Shown: one piece after another, positions 36,311 to 47,435 of the stretch
Position numbering within the stretch: position 1 is the stretch's first letter
Layout of the letters: each line of letters opens with the position of its first letter
From: Ganoderma boninense
Lineage: Eukaryota; Basidiomycota; Agaricomycetes; Polyporales; Polyporaceae
DNA: 64,000 bases
Assembly: GCA_002900995.3 (NCBI GenBank)
Contig: CM035311.1
Coordinates: 372,001 to 436,000 of the forward strand
Direction: 5' to 3'
Notes under the pieces: generated by a model
Told to the model about the DNA's origin: nothing
Databases searched by the model: none
What the model saw: the letters and a program-made list of their open reading frames with translations, nothing else
Translations under genes and position numbers: made by a program

Positions 36311-36814
36311 GAAGTTGGAGGATCCCGTCATATCTCACTTCGCTTACCAGGAACGGACTGTAGGGTGCGTGACTTAGCGAGTGCTCGCCAGCTCAAGTGC
36401 ACTAGGAGGCGGAACGGGAAACTTTTTAACGCATTGGGTGCCGGTACAGCCACGGGCCCCGGCAATCAGGAGTTACCTCTGGGTGTTCGGACATGGGCTT
36501 GGACGCCAAACGTTGAGGAGGACGTCGAACGTGCCAAGGAGTCATAGACTAGACTCCTAATTTGACACCGCGCTCAATCAAATGATCGTCAGGCGTCCGA
36601 CCCTCAGCGTTCTGATCCCAGCTAACCTAGACCGTAATGCCCCCTTGCTACTCCCTTGCACCGACGTTCATCAAGCCATCTTGAGTCAAATATAGGCTGC
36701 ACTGTGTCCTGAATCGCAAGACCGGTGTTAGTATGTACTATAGGTACATTCCGTTGCCTATCAGATGAAACACGTACCTTGCGAAATGCTACGCCTGCGA
36801 GATTTCAATGAAAA

Positions 36815-37028
36815 CTATTGAAGCATGCTATTGATCTGCTCTTCCATATACTCATGGTCCTGAAGGCATTATCTGAATAGGAATGTCCCGTTGTGAACGA
36901 AAACGAATGAAGCGTACCTGGCACATATCTTCCATCTCCATAATTACGTACAAACATTGATCGAAGCATGCGATCATGTCGAGGACTTCCACCGTTGTCC
37001 ACCACTCAGATTCTTGTACGACGAGCAT
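36815..37028 (-). other. Exon pair with coding character
   Basis: From ATG 37028 the frame reads MLVVQESEWWTTVEVLDMIA.. up to a GTACGC donor at 36917. A 58-base intron ending CAG leads to DHEYMEEQINSMLQ and a stop at 36815. It may be the 3' end of the gene at 37074-38072, but the phase does not match any good donor there. Confidence 0.4.
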
Positions 37029-37073
37029 TATGGGTACAGTGTTTACAGCCTCTCTGTAACGCTGATCGTCATG

Positions 37074-38072
37074 TTAGTCGGCTAGTAGGAAGTGGAAGAA
37101 CGGCGAAAAGGTGAATACGTTGAGTTTGCGAATCGCCTCCTTCTGAGCGGAAAATTGTTGCCGGATACGATATTGCAAGGCGTAAACCGTGTCCAGAGAT
37201 TGTTGACGGTCTTGCTCGGATATTGTCTCCTCAAACCAAGTGCGATATGCTGTCTCTATAATGTAGGAAGACTCGTCGAGAATCATACGACGCTCTTCAA
37301 AAAGTCGCCGCAACGTCAAGAAGTGGCTCGCCATCAGGACCCGAAGTTGAGTACTAAGTCCGTGTCGATCTTGGATGTTCCGAAGCATCGCCTCGAACCG
37401 TTCCTGAGAATGCATATGAGCACTGAAGGTAGACGGTAAGTTGGCAATTACCTCGGGAACGTTGAAAAATTTCAGCCGCGCCATCACAACATCAGCCTGT
37501 CCGAAGAGTCGGTCGGTTCGGGCTAGGAACTCTGCTCGTAAAAAAATCAGCTCCCGCCGCCGGACGGACAAAAGGACCGTATCAGGGCTATCTGTGAGCT
37601 CGGGAAGGGTTTGATCAAGGGCCACAAGGAGCTTGGGGACATCAACACACACTCGATGTCCAGGTTTTTTGAGCGACGGACGAACCTCGCTACACTTCGT
37701 CGCAAAGTTGTCGCGTACCTGCCGAAGCTGGATCGACCGACGGGTGAGGCGAGGGATAGCGTCGGTGCCCTGGACATAGAGGTAGGTGGAGCGGAGACTA
37801 TCCAGCGTTCGAAATTCAGACTCCCGGCTCTCTCTCTCTATCTTGCCCCTAAGGTTCTCCTCCCAAACGTCGAAGTCGTCTGTCTTGGACCCAATTATCC
37901 TTGATCATGAACCTGCAGTCAGATGTCACCCCACAAATATATCAAAGAGCGTCGCGCACATGTTCAACGCAGACTCCAGCTGGTACACGAGCTCCTTGGT
38001 TTTGATGTCGGCGCGACACAAAGCGTCGAACATGGATAACACGGCAGGGCTGTACCTAATAACAGCAGCCAT
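37074..38072 (-). CDS. Hypothetical helical protein, 296 aa
   Basis: Three exons, 38072-37960, 37899-37452 and 37403-37074, with introns of 60 and 48 bases, join in phase from ATG 38072 to a stop at 37074. The product is rich in Leu, Arg and Glu with long predicted helices (RRRELIFLRAEFLARTDRLF, LRRLFEERRMILDESSYIIE) and no membrane segment. I recognise no family. An alternative 3' end would splice at 37118 (GTATTC) into the exon pair at 36815-37053, but that joint is out of phase by my reading. Confidence 0.6.
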
Positions 38073-38454
38073 GACGAACGGGGGGGGAGGGTAAAGGTCC
38101 GAGGGAGATCAGCCGGGATTTAGAGCTGGGTCGGTGAAACCAATCCGCTGGCGTCAGGAGTAGACTTTATATGCAGTGTGATGGGACAACACTCACCGCA
38201 TACGTTGCTCCTGCCACACGGTGAGCGCATCGATATCTAGAGCGTATAGAAACCAAGGGGGATCGTCGCCTCATCTACAACTCGCTACTGAAGCCTTGAG
38301 GTTGTGGGAAGTGGTCACAGCCTACGCGTTCCCAGAATCGTCGTACCCGTGGGCTCACAATAAGAATGGGGCATCGGTGTTGGCACTTGAGATATCATGT
38401 CTGTTCTCAATGGCAAAGCGATCACCGGGCCTCAGAGCTGGAGATAGAAGCCGT

Positions 38455-39302
38455 AGCTGGACATGGCGAGCGGAAGACTAGCGGCGGAAGGATGAAGGTG
38501 GGAGTCTCGGCCATCTCCGGATAACTGCGGACAAAGTCGGCGAGCCAGAAATGGCATTGCAAGCGCCCGCGGGCGTGGGCGACGCAAATTGGCTGAACAA
38601 ATGTTGTCATCTATTGTTCTGTCGACCCTGGAGGCACAATAAAGGACACGAGCTATCGGGGTTTATTTGTTCCCATACGAAAGCCATATGCCTCGGTCGA
38701 TGGGCGAACCAACCATGTGGATGCATTGGCAGGGCCCGGCTGGGGCCCGAGTCCGCTGGCTCGGGCTTCTTGGGCGCTTGAGATGCCATATTGGGCATCC
38801 GGAGAAGGCAGGAGATGCCCGGGGATTGGCTGGCGGCCGACCGGAGTTCAACAGTTCCCACCCTGCCCGTCCTGCCTCTTCCTGCTTCTGTCTCCTTCCG
38901 CCCTCAGGCCGTGGTTCGCTTGAGGGCCCACGCTCCCACCCACTCCCGCCCGCTTCTCCGACGACGATGGCTAGCCCATCGCGACTCTGTCTGCGCAGGC
39001 ACCGTGTGGCCAGCCAGCGGGTCGTGGGGCGGTGCTGGAGTCGGTGCTGGCAGCGGCGGCGCCGTGCGGCCATGGTGCGCTCTTCCCTCTCCCCAGTCCC
39101 CGCCGCCGCGCCATCGCGCCCCCAGCCGCGACCACCGTCCGCTCCACCTGCAGGTCTCGTTCTCCCTTCTGTCCCGGGCGACATCTTCCGCGCGGCCGGT
39201 CCTGCGATCTCTCGCCGTCCGATCGCCCTCTAGCCCCCTTGCCTCCTGCGCCCGTCTCGCCGGCTGGAAATCGCGGTAAGCCATGTCGTACCTTTCGCAA
39301 GG
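38455..39302 (-). repeat. Dispersed repeat, subfamily B, long copy B4
   Basis: Inverted relative to B1. It carries the same 300-base extension (TTGTTCAGCCAATTTGCGTC.. on the minus strand) and the whole B core. Its other end stops inside the usual terminus, at CTTTCGCA, so about 20 bases of that end are lost compared with B2, B3 and B5. Confidence 0.85.
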
Positions 39303-40018
39303 CCCGTGGTTGACAATTGTGCCTCTTAGCTTCCCTTGCGGTCTCACTCTGCAATCTTTGAATCCAGCAACTTGTATGTATGCTAACGAATGATGAGGAA
39401 ACCGTACGTCTTCCTCGCCCTCAGCGTGGGCAAAACGCTCATGTTTCCTAGGTCCCGACCGCGCTCCCGCTCTATTGTACCCTGGTAGCGCTACCTTCTG
39501 CGCTCCGTGTTCAGCGCAGCCCCTCGATACTCAGCGTTCCGTCTCCGTCTTCCAGCGAGATTACCGACTCTTCGCGTCTCGAGCCGGGTACGGGATATTT
39601 CTTAATTGTGAGTCGTGTGATAACAATCCATTGTTGTTAGAGGTCCTCATGGGATAGAGCTTGAAAGCCGATTCGCCATGCTTGATCGCGTCTCCTTGGT
39701 GCGCAGTCCCACAGCTTTCGGATGTCGTGTGCGTGCATGCGGAGGGTTACGCCGTCCTTCCATTGTTCTGTTTGGCGATCCGATGGCCGAGTTGTCAAGT
39801 GTCGCTGGCGTACTTTTGTGTCCAGGCTCGAGCTGGGTGTCGCGTCGCCTCGTTACTCTTCCTGTCTCCCTCTTCCTGTCTCCGCCATTGTTCGAGAGGG
39901 TCTGTCGCATTCACGCGGCTTGCTCCAGAATCCTCATTGTCTTCCATTGGCTTCAAGATGTATATGTATATCACTGTCGTCCTGATGCCTGCATGACAGT
40001 ATCTCCAGGGAATTTACC
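39303..40018. other. Intergenic, no confident gene
   Basis: Pyrimidine-rich stretches near 39830-39900. Probably upstream sequence of the gene at 40019. Confidence 0.4.
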
Positions 40019-40705
40019 ATGGCTTTGCATCAGTGAGTCCTCGACTTCGACCTACGTTCTCATTTGCTGATGATTCGTCCTAGACAGGCACTTATCGCTT
40101 TTTCAATGCCCGGCATATGGTACCATGAGGATATGCGGCACGGCCGCATGCTCGACGACATGGTCGACGGCAGGGAGGCAGGGCGCAAAGTTCACGTCTT
40201 GGTCGCGGAGTGTGCGGAAAATCTTCGTAAGGTTCTCTCATTTTTTCGTGAAGGTTCATCTTTCAAGCTTTCATGAATAGATGCTCTTCTCGTCTGTGAA
40301 CTTGAGGACGGGGATCTCTGCGCCGATCCACCTGTTGTCTTGTACCGCATCATGGTGCGCGACGTGAGGGTGGTTTTCAAGACGGATGAAGTACGTTCTT
40401 GACGGCAACGTTTCTGTCGTGCTATTCTGACCGTACAATGCCGATCTTGCTTCCTTCAGGAATTCTACACAATCACCGTCACCGATAGGTACACTTGGCG
40501 TTTCTATCTTCGATTTCTAGTAGACCACGAGTTTTGGGAGGTTGCAAGGCTTGTCGCGGAAGCCAAGGTGGCGGAGGGTGCGCGTGGATCTCAACTTGAC
40601 GATCTCATTCGTGGGGCGCTCGATACGGTGCCAACAGTCGGCCTTGCTTCTCCTCGCACCCCAATCAATGCGCAGCCGTCGTCGAGGGAGGTGGGATTGG
40701 AATAA
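40019..40705 (+). CDS. Hypothetical protein, 170 aa
   Basis: Four exons, 40019-40032, 40084-40226, 40281-40390 and 40460-40705, with introns of 51-69 bases, join exactly in phase. An ATG 25 bases upstream does not keep phase, so 40019 is the best start. The product has charged helices (HEDMRHGRMLDDMVDG) and a beta-rich middle (VLYRIMVRDVRVVFKTDE, FYTITVTDRYTWRFYLRF). A helix (EFWEVARLVAEAKVAEGARG) and a disordered Pro/Ser tail follow. No signal peptide or membrane segment. No family is recognised. Confidence 0.6.
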
Positions 40706-41021
40706 TCGATATACGCGTTCTCCGGCTGGTAGATGGGTTGAGTTCCAAAGGATCGTAGGACTGACGATAGCTATTGCTACAATATGTCCATGGCTTGTGA
40801 ACAATGATCACATGAGTGTGACATCCTTTTTAAGTGGGTTTGTCGTTGATGTGCACTGCAAGCACAATGTTGGCGACGAGCCGGTGGCGCCCAACCCTAA
40901 CCTACATGCGGGAGCGTGGGATAGTTCATGGCACCCAAGATTTACGAAGGCTGAACTCCGTACTTGCTCATTCCACGTGAAGCAGCAGGAGTTGAGCGTT
41001 GACACCCTTCGTCAGTCCTAG

Positions 41022-43477
41022 ATGGCACCTAAAAAGATCTCTAAGGTGTTGTCTAGCCAGGCTGGTATGGTTGTTTTCAGCCTGGGCGAAATTGTAAGCT
41101 GACACGTCTTCCTAGGATTGCAGACGTTCCCTTGTTCCAACAAGTCCCTCCGTGGAAGGCAGGAGCCACCGACGAGATGTTTCGTCTGCGCAGGCCGAGG
41201 AACTGTCGCAAAGGACAATTGTAGATTCAAAGGCAGGCACCAACTTCCTTCCGGGAACGGGATGCTCATGTCTCGTTCGCAGACTTTCGCGTTCTGAATC
41301 GGCAGCCTGGACAGCCAATGTTTCAGCTGCTGGACACGTCTATATTGGATCGTACGAATTATCCCTTCAAATTCAACACCATGTTGAGCAGGAAAAATCT
41401 GATTGGACTTCAGGTGCGTCGTTTTGCCACGAACTAGGCGTTTCTAACCATGCGGGATTAGTACGCTCTCGCCCAAGAGGTCCAGAAAGTCGTCGATAGG
41501 ATGCAAGTACATGAGAATGCCACTGACCTGTTGAGAAGGCAACCAGAGTCATCTACACGTGTTATATGCGGTGAGCCTGTGCTTTGTCTGACCCGGCTGC
41601 GACAACTAACTTCCTCCCGTCGGCCTTAGACGCTTGCTCGACGCCGATATTCTCCTCTTCGTTTCTGTGTGTCCTTTGTGGATATGAACTGTGCAGCCTC
41701 TGTCGCAACAAGGAATCCCACCGCGCGCCGCTATGCGATGCCGATCGTGAGGTGAGACCAATGGCTGTCATTTGGATTGTAACTGAAAGTGCTATTCAGG
41801 AACACAGTTTTCGTCCGCTCTCCAGACTCCCCGCCGGACAGGTTGCGGAGGTTTCTCGCCAAGTGGCACAGATCCTTGCTCTTCAAGGTGGGCTTGATGA
41901 ATATCCCATCACCGTCGACGCGAAAGCGTTCAAATGCAACGCCGAGATGTCTCGACGTATTCCCGTACTTACCCAAGGGAGAGAAGATGTTTTTCGTTTC
42001 CTGTGGTCTCACGACATTCCAGTGGTAGTTACCGGAGTTCAAGCGTACCTCAAGGGATTATGGACTCCAGCAGCTTTCGTCGAGTCTCATGGGGGAGATT
42101 TCCTAACGATGATCACTGTGACTCAACAAGATTCATCGACTCGCCGGGTGACTGTTCAGCAATTTTTCGAGGAGTTCACCAAAGAAGATGAGACTCGTGG
42201 TTATGTGGTTAAAGTTAAGGTCAATCCTCGTGGCTTCGCTTCGCTTGGCTGTTCTCATGTATCTGTTAACCCTCCAGGACTGGCCGCCTTCCACGAGTTT
42301 CTCGGACTCTTTCAAGCCATACTGCGAGGCCTTCATGGACGCCGTTCCCATGCCCTCTTACACTCGGAATGACGGATACAGAAATCTCGCTGCTCATTAT
42401 CCCGAACCCACGAATAAACGGCCCACGTTCAAGCCAGATCTCGGTACGTTATATAATGCCTGATGCTCATCAGTGGTCTCCTTCACAAGAGTTTAGGGCC
42501 CAAGATGTACATCGCCACGAAAGATATCGGCGAGCGCGGATCAACGCCCCTTCATCTCGATGCTACGAGCGCTGTCAATATTCTTGCTTATGAAGAGCCA
42601 ACTAGCGCCACCGCCAAGCAAGGCGGGGCTTACTGGGAAATCTACGCTCGAGAGGACACTTCGAAGTTACGCGAATACCTGAAAAAAATAGACGGCGTCT
42701 CGGGTGATCCCATACACTCGCGAAATATCTACGTCACCAGATCGATGCGGACCGACTTGGAAAAGATAGGCGTCGTACCTTATGAGGTCCATCAACGGTA
42801 TGGCCAGGCGGTATTCATACCAGCGGGCTGCGCTCACCAGGTATTATCCACACGGGCCTACATGACACGTTCTTACGCTTCGAGTTCTAGGTGAGCAACC
42901 TTGGGGGTTGCATCAAGATAGCCACCGACTTCCTATGTGTGGAAGGTATCCCAGCCAGCATCGCCATATCTAAGGAGTTTCAAGCTGAGGGAGAGGAGGG
43001 CCTCATTTCTTTGGACGCCATGCTTTGGCACAGCTGGACGTCGATCTTCCGGCAGCTCGCAGCCCTGCCTGGTGAAGCACCTCCGGTTCTCAACAGGAAG
43101 CAAAAGAAGCGCAAGGCACGAAAGGATGCGTTACAGGCCTTAGGCGACTCTCAAGGCCGCGAAACCAAGCGATTACGCAGCGAATCCACCGCCGTTGTCG
43201 CAACTTCCCGCAGCGATATCAGTTTCCCATGCCCGGAGCCTGACTGCAAGAAAAAAGGCCGCGTATACAGCTTGGATGGTGTACTATGTCATCTGTAAGT
43301 CAGCATCTGTCTCGAGGTTGTTTTCGCTGACCAGATACCAGACGCCAGCATCATTCGATCCAGATAAGGAGAGAAGACCGGGAATATTTCCGTGGATGTT
43401 CCTCAGACTCATTCCTGATTAGATATCAACACTGGCAGCAGAACAAGGACAACGACCCGATGCCGTACACATCGTAG
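41022..43477 (+). CDS. JmjC-domain protein (KDM3/JMJD1-like) with zinc-finger modules
   Basis: Ten exons join in phase: 41022-41064, 41116-41232, 41283-41413, 41462-41570, 41630-41751, 41800-42219, 42278-42443, 42497-42840, 42891-43294 and 43342-43477. The product has 663 residues. Order of modules: a small Cys cluster (C36, C39, C50); a ZZ-like finger (C133-x2-C136-x10-C147-x2-C150-x4-C155-x2-C158); and a JmjC domain with Fe(II) ligands H389 and D391 (TPLHLDATSAVNILAY) and H483 (FIPAGCAHQVSN). A basic KKRKARK region and a C-terminal C2H2-like finger (CPEPDCKKKGRVYSLDG..CHLRQHH) follow. KDM3-type enzymes are 2-oxoglutarate oxygenases that demethylate histone H3K9. Intact ligands suggest activity, but the target is inferred. 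Intron 41233-41282 uses a GC donor. Confidence 0.9.
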
Positions 43478-44288
43478 TCCCCCCACTCGCTATCTCCGCA
43501 TATGCATGTACTAGCTACATGTTTGGTGTCTCTCCCGCCTCGCTGTGTCACGAGCTCGAATAACGACATCTTACTGTCTTCGGTCTCCCAGTAAGGACGA
43601 CTTGCAACATAACTTTGCCTAGCTGAAGCGGTGTAGGTCGCCCGCAGTAGGCGCGAAATCGCATTTGCGCTGGCATCACCACGACATGGACAGGGCGACG
43701 TTGCATTCGTAACTCGACCGCTTGGCTAGTGGAGTAGGCGCGGCTAACCCGAAGGTTGCTTGCTTGCACCACCACGGAAATGAGGGGAGGAGAATGCAAT
43801 GCGATATCATTGGATGCGTTTACAGTAAGCAACATGATGGCGATGACAGTACACAGCAACAATCCGCGATAAGAGCAGTGATCAGGGCAAGGGACAATGC
43901 ACATCGAAAACAGGTATCACACGTAGACTACGGTTCGTATAGCTAAATTACCTCTAAATATTCCAAACCCGATGAGAAATGGGAGACAGAAGGGAGCTGG
44001 GAGAGTTGTGTGAGTGCGACGTCCAATGCGAAGTGGGAGTGCGAAGACAAAGAGAACAAGGAGATGCCGCACGAGCCGCGATGCGCTAATCGCGAGCACC
44101 CCCGAAGAGGAACAACCGCTTGATAGGTTGTTCTATCAATACCTCGACTTCAACGTCCTGCTCCACGCCATCGACGACCCGCCGCTCGACACGTATTTCC
44201 TTCTTGGGAGTTATCCGCATTATGGGATATGTGAAACACTCCGATTTGTAGCTCTGGGTATGATCTGAGAAAGAAACGATATGATCAG
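43478..44288. other. Region between convergent genes
   Basis: Lies between the 3' ends of the JmjC and Ecl1-like genes. No supported exon. Confidence 0.45.
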
Positions 44289-45824
44289 CTACTCAATCAC
44301 ATCAAAGGAAACATGGTACTCGCTAGCATTAGGTTCTGAGCCGCTCTTCCTCTGCTTACGGGTACATTGAGGCGCATCCACGAGGGAGTTGTTGGTTTTA
44401 CCGGAGCTGACACTCGCACCGGAAAACGAGTTACCACGCCGCATCTTCACGTCAGGCACTAGGAGGCGACCTTCGGCGCCAGGCTTGAGGAGGGGAACAT
44501 CACGGGGACGAGAGGAGGTGGAGAAGCGGGCACCGTGGATTGGAGTCCGGGATTGGGCACGTCGAGTGACGCATGCGCAGTATTGGCGATAGAGCTCTTG
44601 AGTGGAGGGGTCAAAGTCAACGGTGTTCGGGGGAAGAGAAGACGAAGACTGTACACGTCGCGAGCGGTGAGGAGTTGCGACATGGGAACCGTACGCGCGG
44701 ATGGCTGCATCATCAGGATCGGTGCGAGTGAAGTCCCGAGGAGGTGCAAGGCCATAAACACTCGCGCGCCATGCATTTGACCCATCTGTCCACCCTGGAA
44801 TAGGCTTGTTATCGTCCTCAGAGTCGAGGGTGTAGATTGGAAGGCCCCAAGAGGTTTTCGTGTGCTTGTCGATACAAAGAGCGGCCTGAATGCGACGGGC
44901 AGCCATGATGATACCACCCTCCAGGGCAGGAGCAGGTTCCTGAGGTGACATCTTCACCTTCGGGGGAAGCGGAGGAAGTGGATCGAAGTTATAAATGGCA
45001 CGGAGGCGCGAGTACGCATTCAGCGCATAGTCGGTGGAGGGGGAAGAAGCTGAGGAACGCGAATCGGATGATCCCTGACTCGCGAGATCACTATCGTCTT
45101 GAGAGCCATGGGAGACCATCGAGTTTGCAGGAGCTAGTGGTAGGCGAGGAGATGTACTCGAGATAGAGTCATATTTGATGTCAATGACGCTTTGGCACGA
45201 GCGGCGATCGGCGAAACGACATTGATCAGAGCAGAATAAGGTGTCAGGTCTCCGGCAAATCACTGTGCGGCCGGGAGATGGATGAAGAAGGTCGGGATCG
45301 CTGTAGATCGTGTGGGCATTCGGGGCTGTGTAAGCGACCTTGGCAGGTGGAGCCTGTTTCGGGACATTGGGGCCATGGGTGAGACGTTGAGCCCTGGAGA
45401 GAGTATGGCCAGGCTCGCTATGAGCGGTACAGAGAATGCCGACCTGGTCGTTGGAGTCTGAAGTGAGTATTAGCACCAAGGAAGGGGAAATGATGGTGCA
45501 GCAGTACTCACGGATGGCAATGGAGGTGGGTAGATTCAAAGCAGGATAGGGCTGGACAGGAACATGGTTGTCCCTCCATACGATTTGGCGATGGCAAACT
45601 GAGCACCGAGCGAGGTTCAATGGAGCACTAACGTTGTCCATGACGCTTAGGGAGGAGTACTGGGAGACCCTCGTCCCCCACCAGGAAATGGTGCGTGCTG
45701 GCGTGATGGTGGGAACACCAGTCGCTGGCGAGTCGGGCATCTCCGAACAGCCTTTGCCATGCACTTTGATTTCCATGGCCACAAATTCACAGAAATGTGC
45801 TACCACTTTCCCACCACAATACAT
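44289..45824 (-). CDS. Cys-rich Ecl1-like (life-span regulatory factor-like) protein
   Basis: Two exons, up to 45512 and 45457-44289, with a 54-base intron (GTGAGT..CAG), give 493 residues from ATG 45824 or 477 from the better-placed ATG 45776. The N-terminal third has a zinc-binding pattern: RCSVCHRQI, ILCTAHS, VICRRPDTLFCSDQCRF. That resembles the C-x2-C...C-x3-C core of fungal Ecl1-family proteins linked to chronological life span and stress. The remainder is Ser/Pro-rich and disordered, with a WGLPIYTLDSEDD stretch and a basic C-terminus. Family assignment is by motif only. The start lies only 12 bases from the stop of the next minus-strand gene, so the two transcripts must overlap or be one. 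Confidence 0.6.
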   Translation of the reverse strand: MYCGGKVVAHFCEFVAMEIKVHGKGCSEMPDSPATGVPTITPARTISWWGTRVSQYSSLSVMDNVSAPLNLARCSVCHRQIVWRDNHVPVQPYPALNLPTSIAIREYCCTIISPSLVLILTSDSNDQVGILCTAHSEPGHTLSRAQRLTHGPNVPKQAPPAKVAYTAPNAHTIYSDPDLLHPSPGRTVICRRPDTLFCSDQCRFADRRSCQSVIDIKYDSISSTSPRLPLAPANSMVSHGSQDDSDLASQGSSDSRSSASSPSTDYALNAYSRLRAIYNFDPLPPLPPKVKMSPQEPAPALEGGIIMAARRIQAALCIDKHTKTSWGLPIYTLDSEDDNKPIPGWTDGSNAWRASVYGLAPPRDFTRTDPDDAAIRAYGSHVATPHRSRRVQSSSSLPPNTVDFDPSTQELYRQYCACVTRRAQSRTPIHGARFSTSSRPRDVPLLKPGAEGRLLVPDVKMRRGNSFSGASVSSGKTNNSLVDAPQCTRKQRKSGSEPNASEYHVSFDVIE

Positions 45825-45835
45825 ATGTACTAATT

Positions 45836-46840
45836 CTACGTTTGACCCACATCTAATTCTAATTTAGCCGCAGCAGTCAATATGTGCGGGTATGTCCTCT
45901 GCACAGTCGATGCAGAGACCCAAGATGGACCATACTTGGGTGTCAGCACGAGAAATCTCCCCTTGAATGGCTCTGTATGGCATTCAAAACCCTCTTCCAC
46001 TGATTTCCACCCTCCTCCTCCTTCTCGCTTTAAAGCCCATATCCAAAGCCGTTTCTTATCTTCGCTTATGTTCCTGTGGTGGTAAACGTCGAATGGGACC
46101 GGAATCCATTGGAATTCTGATAGGTCTGGGGGGGTTTGCAAAGGGAAATTCCCTTCGGATTGGAACAGTTGAAATTTGAGTTCCGTCTTCCGGACCACCC
46201 GTTCCAGCCTCTCGACATTGACCAGAGCTGGCTTAGCAGCTGGCGGCTGTGAACCAATTATGCGTTCAGCTTCCGAAGATAACGTTCTAGACCTACTCAC
46301 CAGTTCCTTGCTTCTTCGCCGATCCGATTCCGGCGTCCGAAACGATACTGCGCGTCGTCCTCTGCGTCACGACCATTCAGTGGAGGCTGCGAAGAAATTG
46401 TCATAGAAGCACTCACGGCTTTGACGGCGGCTCGACCCTCGACGGAGGGGAAGCGTCTGAGGAAGGCCCGCTTGGCATCCCTTGCTCGCTCGGTAAGACA
46501 TTTGCAGCCGTTTGAAGTGTCCTAAACCCTCATGTGAGCTACATAGATGCTTAATGAGTCATATGCCACACCTATCGGCCTGTGCATCCTTTCCAGCGCG
46601 CGTCGAGGGTGAATTATCCAACTCCACGACAACTGGCCAGAATTCCGCGTTCTGAGGGAGTTTTACTCGTGTCGTATAGCGATGTGAGCGTAGTTCTGTC
46701 ATGGGAATGAAGCGACTGGACCCGTAGCGGCAGTGTACATCCCTATCGTGTGGTCAGCTTATAAGGACGACGGGGTCTTTGTACGGGTACATAGCGCTAC
46801 TAACGCCGCGTGACGCTGAAGAGGTGGGAACAACGTTCAT
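45836..46840 (-). CDS. Hypothetical protein, 283 aa
   Basis: Four exons, 46840-46791, 46742-46572, 46521-46417 and 46361-45836, with introns of 48, 50 and 55 bases, join exactly in phase. The N-terminal part is structured (CRYGSSRFIPMTELRSHRYT, NAEFWPVVVELDNSP). The middle is Ser/Pro/Arg-rich and disordered. The C-terminal part is compact, with FQWIPVPFDVYHHRNISEDK and RFLVLTPKYGPSWVSASTVQ. No membrane segment. No family is recognised. It sits directly upstream of the Ecl1-like gene on the same strand. Confidence 0.6.
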
Positions 46841-47223
46841 TTGGTGGGCATTGTCCCTGATGATCAGTTGGCGTGAACAATAGAAACTAAGCCTTGCTCG
46901 TGGCAACAATTAGAGTTCAGAATCCCATCCACGAGCTTTCCCCGCAGCAGTAGTTACGGCGCATTTCGCCGTCCGAGTGGAGGTAAAACCTCAGCCTATC
47001 GTTACTTCAGTACGTACTGAATATCCTCTGTGAATCTGCCTCGTAACATTCAACTGCAACGCCCTGTACCTGGTCGCCAATTCTCCAGATAAGAGAGCTG
47101 CCAATAGACTAGCGGAATCATAGTCCCATCGTTTGCGAGCCAGCTCGCAAATATAGTCACAAAATTAGTTCTTTCAAGCGGAATCAACCATACCTCGACA
47201 TAATAGACATGCTCGAGTGCATG

Positions 47224-47398
47224 CCGCGGGAGCTGGCTGCGAACTCGACGGCACGAAGGAGGCGGGGCTCTTCAATGCCTCCCCGCCTCGCGGCCCTGGG
47301 ACAGAGGAGGGAGGATGAATGCTATCTCGGCGTGAAAAAATGCCTACAACCCACTTACAGTAGTAGTAGTACGTGAGGCCGTGCGGTTGAAACGTGAG
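47224..47398 (-). repeat. Repeat D2, inverted copy of 11898-12068
   Basis: Same intron-like segment as D1 on the other strand, with scattered substitutions. It lies about 40 bases from the end of repeat A2. Confidence 0.75.
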
Positions 47399-47435
47399 TC
47401 CTTGTAGAGGCTGCAGAAGACTTGGAGATCCGACG

